Source: Brevundimonas lenta
GTDB taxonomy: Bacteria > Pseudomonadota > Alphaproteobacteria > Caulobacterales > Caulobacteraceae
Direction of reading: 5' to 3'
DNA length: 64,000 nt
Assembly (NCBI RefSeq): GCF_014196335.1
Contig: NZ_JACIDM010000001.1
Coordinates: 992,001-1,056,000 of the forward strand
Of the stretch, positions 58,281 to 64,000 are shown piece after piece; positions within the stretch are counted from its first letter, which is position 1, and each line of letters begins with the position of its first letter. The notes beneath the pieces were generated by a model that searched no databases, had not been told where the DNA came from, and worked only from the letters and a program-made list of their open reading frames with translations. Both the position numbers and the translations under genes were made by a program.

Positions 58281-60608
58281 ATGGCCCGTTCCCCCTCGAA
58301 GCCCGGCAAGCCGGTGCATACCCCCGGCATGTCGGAGGCCCACGCTCCCTTCGTTCGTGAGCCGGCGGGCAAGGGCAGGGGCATGCCGATGTTCGCCCCG
58401 GTCACCGGCCCGCGCCTGACGCCGGAAGAGGCCCCCGGCGCCCCCGCCGACTGGGTCCCGCACCGCCCGGACCGTCCGGACTCGCGCAAGCGCATCCCGT
58501 TCCGGCTGGAGACGAAATACACCCCAGCGGGCGACCAGCCCGCCGCCATCGCCGAGCTCGTCGCCACCGCCGAAGCCGGCGAGCGCGATCAGGTCCTGCT
58601 GGGCGTCACCGGTTCTGGCAAGACCTTCACCATGGCCAAGGTCATCGAACAGACCCAGCGCCCGGCCCTGATCCTGGCCCCCAACAAGACCCTCGCGGCC
58701 CAGCTCTATTCCGAGTTCAAAAGCTTCTTCCCCGACAATGCGGTCGAGTATTTCGTCTCGTACTACGACTACTATCAACCGGAAGCTTATGTACCCAGAA
58801 CAGACACTTACATCGAAAAAGACTCGTCCATAAACGAGCAGATCGACCGCATGCGCCACTCGGCGACGCGGGCGATCCTCGAGCGGGACGACGTCATCGT
58901 CGTCGCCTCGGTCAGCTGCATCTACGGCATCGGCTCGGTCGAGACCTACACCGCCATGACCTTCACCCTGAAGGTCGGCGACCAGATCGACGAGTCAAAG
59001 CTCCGCGCCGACCTCATCGCCCTGCAGTACAAGCGCAACGACCTGAATTTCGAGCGCGGCATGTTCCGCAAGCGCGGCGACGTGCTGGAGATCTTCCCGG
59101 TCCACATGGAGGACCGCGCCTGGCGCATCCAACTGTTCGGCGACGAGCTGGAATCGATCCAGGAGTTCGACCCCCTGACCGGCAAGAAGACCGCCGACCT
59201 GGAAGAGGTCACCGTCTACGCCGCCAGCCACTACGTCACCCCGCGCCCGTCGCTGAACCAGGCCATCAACGGCATCAAGGCCGAGCTGAAGGAGACGCTC
59301 GACTGGATGGTCGAGAACGGCAAGCTGCTGGAGGCCCAGCGCCTCGAACAGCGCGTGCGCTTCGATCTGGAGATGATGGAGGCCACCGGCTCCTGCGCCG
59401 GCATCGAGAACTACAGCCGCTGGCTCACCGGCCGCGCCCCCGGCGAGCCGCCGCCCACCTTCTTCGAATACATCCCCGACAACGCCCTGCTGTTCGTCGA
59501 CGAGAGCCACGTCACCGTCGGCCAGATCGGTGGCATGTATCGCGGCGACTACCGCCGCAAATCGACCCTGGCCGAGTACGGCTTCCGCCTGCCCAGCTGC
59601 ATCGACAACCGCCCGCTGAAGTTCGACGAGTGGGACGCCATGCGCCCCCAGACCGTCCTCGTCTCGGCCACCCCCGGCTCATGGGAGATGGAGCGCACCG
59701 GCGGGATCTTCACCGAACAGGTCATCCGCCCCACCGGCCTGATCGATCCGCCGGTCGAGATCCGCCCGGTCAGCGGCGCCACCCGCAACCAGGTCGACGA
59801 CGTCATCGACGAGGTCAAGGCCGTCGCCCGCCAGGGCTATCGCTCGCTGGTCACCACCCTGACCAAGAAGATGGCCGAGGACCTGACCGAATACATGCAC
59901 GAGCAGGGCGTCCGCGTCCGCTACATGCACTCCGACGTCGACACGCTGGAACGCATCGAGATCCTGCGCGACCTGCGCCTCGGCGCCTTCGACGTCCTGA
60001 TCGGCATCAACCTGCTGCGCGAGGGCCTCGACATCCCCGAGTGCGGCCTGGTCGCCATCCTCGACGCCGACAAGGAGGGCTTCCTGCGCTCCGAAACCTC
60101 GCTGATCCAGACCATCGGCCGCGCCGCCCGCAACGTCGACGGCCGGGTGATCCTGTACGCCGATCGCATGACCGGCTCGATGGAGCGCGCCATCGCCGAG
60201 ACCAACCGCCGCCGCGAGAAACAGGTCGAGTACAACACCGCCCACGGCATCACCCCGGAGTCGGTCAAGCGCGACATCAAGGAGATCATGGCCTCCCCCT
60301 ACGAGAGCCGCGCCCTCGACCAGCTCACCGCCCCCGGCAAGAAGGACGAGGCCAAACCCTTCACCGGCTCCAACTTCCAGGCCGCCCTCAAGGACCTGGA
60401 AGGCCGCATGCGCGAGGCCGCCGCCAACCTCGAGTTCGAGGAGGCCGCCCGCATGCGCGACGAGATCAAGCGCATGAAGCTGATGGACCTGGAGTTCGCC
60501 AACGACCTCATGACCCCGGAAGGGGAGGCGGTCGACCGTGACGCGCCGAAGCGGGATCGCGCGGCGGCGAAGGCGGCGGCGGATGAGCGGTTCAGGAAGG
60601 GGCGGTAA
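58281..60608 (+). CDS. uvrB: Excinuclease ABC subunit UvrB
   Basis: 775 residues. UvrB is the helicase-like damage verifier of nucleotide excision repair, loaded by UvrA and bound by UvrC. Walker A is [10 protein letters not shown], then [38 protein letters not shown] marks the damage-sensing beta-hairpin. The DEAD-like DESH motif, helicase motif VI (QTIGRAARN) and the C-terminal UVR helix ([17 protein letters not shown]) are present. An N-terminal extension of about 80 residues precedes the usual start of the core. A short AT-rich patch with rare codons covers residues 165-185. The gene lies about 21 kb from uvrC. Confidence 0.97.
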   Translation: MARSPSKPGKPVHTPGMSEAHAPFVREPAGKGRGMPMFAPVTGPRLTPEEAPGAPADWVPHRPDRPDSRKRIPFRLETKYTPAGDQPAAIAELVATAEAGERDQVLLGVTGSGKTFTMAKVIEQTQRPALILAPNKTLAAQLYSEFKSFFPDNAVEYFVSYYDYYQPEAYVPRTDTYIEKDSSINEQIDRMRHSATRAILERDDVIVVASVSCIYGIGSVETYTAMTFTLKVGDQIDESKLRADLIALQYKRNDLNFERGMFRKRGDVLEIFPVHMEDRAWRIQLFGDELESIQEFDPLTGKKTADLEEVTVYAASHYVTPRPSLNQAINGIKAELKETLDWMVENGKLLEAQRLEQRVRFDLEMMEATGSCAGIENYSRWLTGRAPGEPPPTFFEYIPDNALLFVDESHVTVGQIGGMYRGDYRRKSTLAEYGFRLPSCIDNRPLKFDEWDAMRPQTVLVSATPGSWEMERTGGIFTEQVIRPTGLIDPPVEIRPVSGATRNQVDDVIDEVKAVARQGYRSLVTTLTKKMAEDLTEYMHEQGVRVRYMHSDVDTLERIEILRDLRLGAFDVLIGINLLREGLDIPECGLVAILDADKEGFLRSETSLIQTIGRAARNVDGRVILYADRMTGSMERAIAETNRRREKQVEYNTAHGITPESVKRDIKEIMASPYESRALDQLTAPGKKDEAKPFTGSNFQAALKDLEGRMREAAANLEFEEAARMRDEIKRMKLMDLEFANDLMTPEGEAVDRDAPKRDRAAAKAAADERFRKGR

Positions 60609-60923
60609 GAAAATTTGGAGTCGAGTTGACTCTGTGTCTGAAGTGTGTCTGATTGATGGTTCCGCGACGCAGCAATGCGGGCGCTCTACCTTCCCATTTC
60701 GGGCGGGGCGGCAACGCGGAGCAAACTGTTAAGCCAGTGCGCTCCGTACGTCTTGAGATCGTCCTGTTTAGCTGTCGCCGCCTTCGGTGACGCCGGGGAT
60801 TTCCCGGTAAGCGGAAGGAGGATGCGCAATGGAGCGATCTCCTCACTCCTTGGCACCTCGGCCCTGCAACCCCTGTTGCGGCCGTTTAGTCGTGCGCTGA
60901 CGGCCGCCCGCCAAGGAACCGTT
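60609..60923 (+). other. Intergenic stretch opening the low-GC island
   Basis: These 315 bases hold no gene on the usual criteria. A small hairpin (GAGTC-GAGTT-GACTC) follows the uvrB stop at 60618-60632. Base composition falls here relative to uvrB. The only candidate reading frame is a 23-codon ORF (60829-60900) with an excellent ribosome binding site, listed separately. Confidence 0.5.
60829..60900 (+). CDS. Candidate 23-residue ORF with strong ribosome binding site
   Basis: The ATG at 60829 is preceded by GGAAGGAGG with seven bases of spacing. The product starts MERSPHSLAPRPCNPCCGRL and has three Cys residues. It ends at TGA, 23 bases before the HicA-like gene start. Either a leader peptide or a chance ORF. 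No homologue is known to me. An overlapping ATG at 60822 opens the same frame as the HicA-like gene and could also use this ribosome binding site. Confidence 0.3.
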   Translation: MERSPHSLAPRPCNPCCGRLVVR

Positions 60924-61130
60924 ATGTCAGCTACTTCTGAGATGAAGAAACTTCGCCGTGCTCTCGCGAGCGACGGCTTTGTGATCACCAAAACACGTGG
61001 TGGCCACTGGCGTTTTGAACACCCTGCCATGGCCGGTCCCGTGTTCGGTCCCGACACTCCCTCGGATCACCGGGGACTGCGTAACTTTCTCGCCGAACTC
61101 AAGCGCCGGCTCAAGAGCCAGTCCCTCTAG
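60924..61130 (+). CDS. HicA-like small protein (YcfA family)
   Basis: 68 residues from the ATG at 60924, with AAGGAA upstream. It has the HicA/YcfA pattern: an N-terminal helix (MKKLRRALASDGFVITKTRGGHWRFEHP), with the catalytic-type His28 in RGGHWRF, and a C-terminal helix rich in basic residues (HRGLRNFLAELKRRLKSQ). HicA toxins are double-stranded-RNA-binding-fold mRNA interferases. The family's antitoxin HicB (about 100 residues) is not present next to it. It sits in a segment of lower G+C, immediately before a large unknown gene. Activity as a toxin is not established. Confidence 0.75.
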   Translation: MSATSEMKKLRRALASDGFVITKTRGGHWRFEHPAMAGPVFGPDTPSDHRGLRNFLAELKRRLKSQSL

Positions 61131-61147
61131 GCCCTCAATCTAGGGCC

Positions 61148-61177
61148 GTGCGGGCTGTCCATTGCGGCAGCCCGCAC
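61148..61177. terminator. Inverted repeat between the HicA-like and large gene
   Basis: GTGCGGGCTG at 61148-61157 pairs perfectly with 61168-61177 across a 10-base loop. It is followed by AGGTTCTTCGC, with a weak T-tract. It may terminate the HicA-like transcript or control expression of the large gene 50 bases downstream. Confidence 0.55.
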
Positions 61178-61227
61178 AGGTTCTTCGCAGAATGAACATG
61201 GCGACAAGGTCGCCGAGGAAAAACCTC

Positions 61228-63246
61228 ATGTCCAACAGCAATGACCACGTACTTCCCCGTCCGGTGGAAGCTCTGCCTGAATATGCGCATTCAAAATCTC
61301 GCAACGCTTTGATGGAGCGCTTGATCAACGCATTCGCTCTTAGCGAGGCCTCTGCGCGGGCTATCTCCAACGCCGTAGTCGATCCGTCGGAGGTGCGTAA
61401 GGCCATCGGCGAACCAGATGACCCTGACGTCGAGCGCATCTCTGTGCCTGGCGGCACCCTCTTTGGCATCCGCACTGCCGTCTGGTCGCGTCGCTGCATG
61501 CCCGATCCGCGCAATCCCCGTACTCTGCCTTGGCGGCGCCATCCGTTTGCCGTTGACCCCGGCAGTGGCGGGGAAGATTCCAAGTTCCGGCCGCTGCCCG
61601 AGCCGCGACCGCTGGATGAGGGCGCTCCCCAAGGGGCCGAACTTGCTGTGGATGTCGAGAATCGGGACCACCTGACGTGGGCTTCGCAGCAAGCCGCCTC
61701 TTTCGTGCTCGCAGAAAACGACTGGCGCCGTTCTATCGCATCGCAGGGCGTGATGGAGGCAGTGTGGTTGGTGGCAACCACCTATATTCATGCTGACGGC
61801 ACCTCACCAGTGACCTCGCTGACGACTGCAGAAGGCTCTTCTCGCACGACCGCTGTCCATGACATCCTTCAGGTGCGATCTTCTGATGTGCCGTATGATG
61901 AGGAGGACACTAAGTTCCGCGCGCACATCAAACGGCTGAATGAACAGTTCGAACGCGGCGAACATGATGCCAATGCTACGGTTGCCCTGCGGTGCGAGCG
62001 CATCCCCGCACTCATCTTGGTTGGCTTCTTGCCTCACACCGGAGGAACAACGGGCTTTCCGACGGCGGTCAAATCCTTCGTTGCTCTTCGCCATGTAGAC
62101 CCCCCCAAACCGTGGGGAGAAGGTCCCGAGAATGAGTCGCTCGCCGACGAAGTGTTGGACGAGATGTATCGCAGACATCTGATTTCGAAGGCTCAGAAGG
62201 AGTATTTTGCGGGATCGTGTACGCGTGATGAGGCACGGGCAGCTCATCTGCCAGATGATCCCGTTCTGCGCGCGGCGCAGATCGTCGATCTTCTGGCGAA
62301 CGACGATGCCAGGTTCGTCGAAGCTATTCGCGTCGCCGTGACCAGCCAGTCGACTCGGAAACACATTACGACCAAGCTCACCAATGATTTGGCCACCGCA
62401 TTGATCTTGCGTGCTGTGTCTGACGAGCCCGCGAAGGTTGACCAGATCCGCCGGTATTTGCGTTTCGCGTTCGGCAAACCCGTCCATAAGGCAAACTGGG
62501 CGGCGACGGGAAGGACAACCGAGGCGCTGGTGAACGCCGCGGTCAGCGAAGTTCGCGCTGCGATCGGTAGCGGCGATACTGACGAGCCAGGACCGGCTAC
62601 CGTGGAACTCGCGGTCCGTGCCGCCTATCCCTTGGTGGTGACACAGCGCCTCAGCGCTTCGCGCGGTTCGACGTCGGGGCTTCCCGATCGCCGGACCCCG
62701 GGCGAAGTTATCGACGCGATGCGTCGGAGCGTCCACGGTGTCGTCCAGCTCGGCCAAGCATTGCAGGACTATTCCGAGGGACGTGAGAGCCTTCGTGCTG
62801 TGGACGACGCTGGGACTATTCGTACTCGGGAAGACGGTTCAGCCATTGCGTTGAATGATGTCTACCTGCGGAACGAGTATCCGCCCCCCGGCAAGGCTAA
62901 GGCTGTGGATTCCGGCGACACTCCTACCGACAGGTACAACGCTGCGGTAGCTGCGCTTAGCGGAGCCATCGAAGCTCTGGATGGTGCCTTTCATGCGCTG
63001 TGCAATGTGACGGGGCATGACGGCAGTCCTCTGGTGGAAAGCAAGGGGGTTGAACCGCGATTGACCGAAGAATGGCGCAGCATCCTTCGCCGTACCGACG
63101 AAGAGTTGGTGGTGTGGGCGCGTTCATATCGCAAGGCATATGGGACGCGGCCGGAACCTGCCCAACCGGACGTTGATGACGAGTACGACGCCAATCCATC
63201 GCTCGAAGACGTCTGGGAGGGCGAGGACCCAGAGGCGGCCGGATAA
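61228..63246 (+). CDS. Large protein of unknown family in a low-GC island
   Basis: 672 residues from the ATG at 61228, with GAGG nine bases upstream; starts at 61192 or 61198 are also possible. The protein is soluble and has no signal peptide. Residues 145-212 contain SIASQGVMEAVWLVATTY, then TAEGSSRTTAVHDIL. This order (polar helix, beta strand, then a Glu-Gly-x-x-Arg segment) resembles the core of ParB/Srx-like or DGQHR-type domains, but key residues differ. The C-terminal half is helical. G+C is roughly 55-60 percent versus near 68 percent in uvrB, which suggests transfer. I do not recognise the family; a defence-related function is only a hypothesis. Confidence 0.85.
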   Translation: MSNSNDHVLPRPVEALPEYAHSKSRNALMERLINAFALSEASARAISNAVVDPSEVRKAIGEPDDPDVERISVPGGTLFGIRTAVWSRRCMPDPRNPRTLPWRRHPFAVDPGSGGEDSKFRPLPEPRPLDEGAPQGAELAVDVENRDHLTWASQQAASFVLAENDWRRSIASQGVMEAVWLVATTYIHADGTSPVTSLTTAEGSSRTTAVHDILQVRSSDVPYDEEDTKFRAHIKRLNEQFERGEHDANATVALRCERIPALILVGFLPHTGGTTGFPTAVKSFVALRHVDPPKPWGEGPENESLADEVLDEMYRRHLISKAQKEYFAGSCTRDEARAAHLPDDPVLRAAQIVDLLANDDARFVEAIRVAVTSQSTRKHITTKLTNDLATALILRAVSDEPAKVDQIRRYLRFAFGKPVHKANWAATGRTTEALVNAAVSEVRAAIGSGDTDEPGPATVELAVRAAYPLVVTQRLSASRGSTSGLPDRRTPGEVIDAMRRSVHGVVQLGQALQDYSEGRESLRAVDDAGTIRTREDGSAIALNDVYLRNEYPPPGKAKAVDSGDTPTDRYNAAVAALSGAIEALDGAFHALCNVTGHDGSPLVESKGVEPRLTEEWRSILRRTDEELVVWARSYRKAYGTRPEPAQPDVDDEYDANPSLEDVWEGEDPEAAG

Positions 63247-63287
63247 CGATGGACTAAGGCGGAGTGGTGAAGTCGTTCGCCGCTCCG

Positions 63288-63405
63288 CTTTCGTCATCCT
63301 CCGCCAGCCGCGCAGCCGCGCAGACCAGACTCAGCGGCGCGCGGCCGCCATCGACGATTTCGCCTGCGGCGCCGCTGGTCCCAGCTTTCGCCGGGATGAC
63401 GAAAG
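63288..63405. repeat. 118-bp element with 12-bp terminal inverted repeats
   Basis: CTTTCGTCATCC at 63288-63299 and its complement at 63394-63405 bracket a non-coding stretch. The right side contains CCAGCTTTCGCCGGGATGACG, the widespread alphaproteobacterial REP core. It is probably a REP-pair (BIME-like) element. The rest of the region 63247-63552 holds no supported gene. Confidence 0.65.
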
Positions 63406-63663
63406 TTGTGTCCGAGAAACCCGCCCCCTCCCATCCCACCACACCCCGCCCCCAGCCCGTCCCACCCGCCCCCGCCTACGTCCGCAACTGACGTACCGGC
63501 GTTCCATAATCCCCGCCTTTCGCCGCGCGAGCGCGGCCGGGGAGGGGAGCGAATGTCGCAAAACTTCAGTCGCAAACGACCGACGACCACCTACCGCACC
63601 GTCAGTCCGTAGACCTGGAGCCTGATCCGGGGCGCCTATCTGTCGGGGCTGTCGGCGCCGACG

Positions 63664-64000
63664 GTGGGGGCGCGGTTCGGGGTGTCGGAGGGGGCGATCC
63701 GCAAGCGGGCGCGGCGCGAGGGCTGGACCAAGCGGCTCTACGCCGCCCAGGCCACGCCCTGGCGGGGACCGGCCTCGGTCTGGGCCGGCGGCGCGAGCGG
63801 CGTGCCCGCCGCGCGCCCGCCTGAACCGGCGCGGAAGCCCAAGGCCGACCCCGACGCCCTGACCGAGGACAAGGTCATGGAGGCGTGGACCTCGCCCCTG
63901 CACATCCGCCCCGCCGACCTCGCCCGCCGGGCGCTGGCCAATGCGGCCCATGCGGTGAAGTCGGGCGAGGGGCTGAACGCCGTGCGGCTGGCCCGCGCCG
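63664..64000 (+). CDS. HTH protein like a terminase small subunit, 3' end cut by window
   Basis: The frame is open to the window end. The first standard start after the stop at 63610 is the GTG at 63664. Coding similarity to the HTH of terminase-small-subunit-like proteins begins earlier, at W (63616): W-x-x-I-R-G-A-Y-L-S-G-L-S-A-P-T, then VGARFGVSEGAIRKRARREGWTK. An ATG at 63553 with a strong GGGGAGGGGAG ribosome binding site lies in the same frame but is separated by an amber codon at 63610. So the gene may be interrupted or the start mis-assigned. The C-terminal part is Ala/Arg/Pro-rich. It may be a Caulobacterales chromosomal gene rather than a phage gene. Confidence 0.65.
   Translation, partial: MGARFGVSEGAIRKRARREGWTKRLYAAQATPWRGPASVWAGGASGVPAARPPEPARKPKADPDALTEDKVMEAWTSPLHIRPADLARRALANAAHAVKSGEGLNAVRLARA

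Noticed and set aside
60609..60923. tRNA- or tmRNA-type integration target
   Set aside because: No cloverleaf or tmRNA-like fold was recognised by eye.
63140..63625. 161-codon frame after the orphan gene
   Set aside because: Overlaps the orphan gene end and the REP element; composition is that of a shadow.

Overview
The window looks like chromosomal DNA of an alphaproteobacterium of the order Caulobacterales, probably Brevundimonas or a close relative. This is judged from very high G+C with strong C/G third-position bias, dense gene packing with 4-base ATGA/GTGA overlaps, the cycHJKL-degP-regulator-kinase-glnE gene order, a PleC/DivJ-type kinase behind a cluster of GANTC (CcrM-type) sites, and many families typical of that order. 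No database search was run, so the genus is an inference. No tRNA, rRNA, CRISPR array, transposase or integrase was recognised.

Layout. 1-11.2 kb: a gene cut by the left edge, then the cytochrome c maturation operon ccmI-ccmE-ccmF-ccmH, the periplasmic protease degP, a two-component pair and glnE. An intrinsic terminator sits directly before the regulator's ribosome binding site. 11.3-15.4 kb: a secreted EF-hand protein, an ECF sigma / membrane anti-sigma-like / periplasmic sensor cassette arranged like CnrH-CnrY-CnrX, and a PAS histidine kinase. 15.4-25 kb: a CBS protein, an ALDH7-type dehydrogenase, a TetR-controlled EmrAB-type efflux operon with a perfect palindromic operator, REP-like hairpins, a YcaQ-like glycosylase and a large secreted VWA protein. 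25-40 kb: a Kef-type antiporter, dusA, several small membrane or stress proteins, folB with a pteridine-reductase-like SDR and a 26-codon leader gene, a Nudix protein, uvrC, an OmpA-like protein, a carbonic anhydrase and pgsA. 40-47 kb: two tandem secreted S46 dipeptidyl-peptidases, divergent from a DevCAB-like ABC exporter. 47-60.6 kb: LysR/MFS, crotonase, small secreted or unknown proteins, an aspartic protease, TauE, a helical-repeat protein, Ogt, MscS, a PEP-mutase-family enzyme, a secreted triplicated-repeat protein and uvrB.

The most unusual part is 60.6-63.25 kb. Base composition drops sharply there and the segment carries a HicA-like 68-residue protein, an inverted repeat, and a 672-residue protein of unknown family with a possible ParB-like core. 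A possible 23-codon ORF with an ideal ribosome binding site precedes them. This accessory island between uvrB and a terminase-small-subunit-like HTH gene (cut by the right edge, with an amber codon near its apparent start) is the best candidate for an undescribed system. Other points of interest are an AT-rich, rare-codon patch inside uvrB, a heptamer tandem/inverted repeat between convergent genes, and a 40-nt direct repeat.

Convergent gene pairs are often separated by hairpins that overlap stop codons, which shows how compact the transcription units are.
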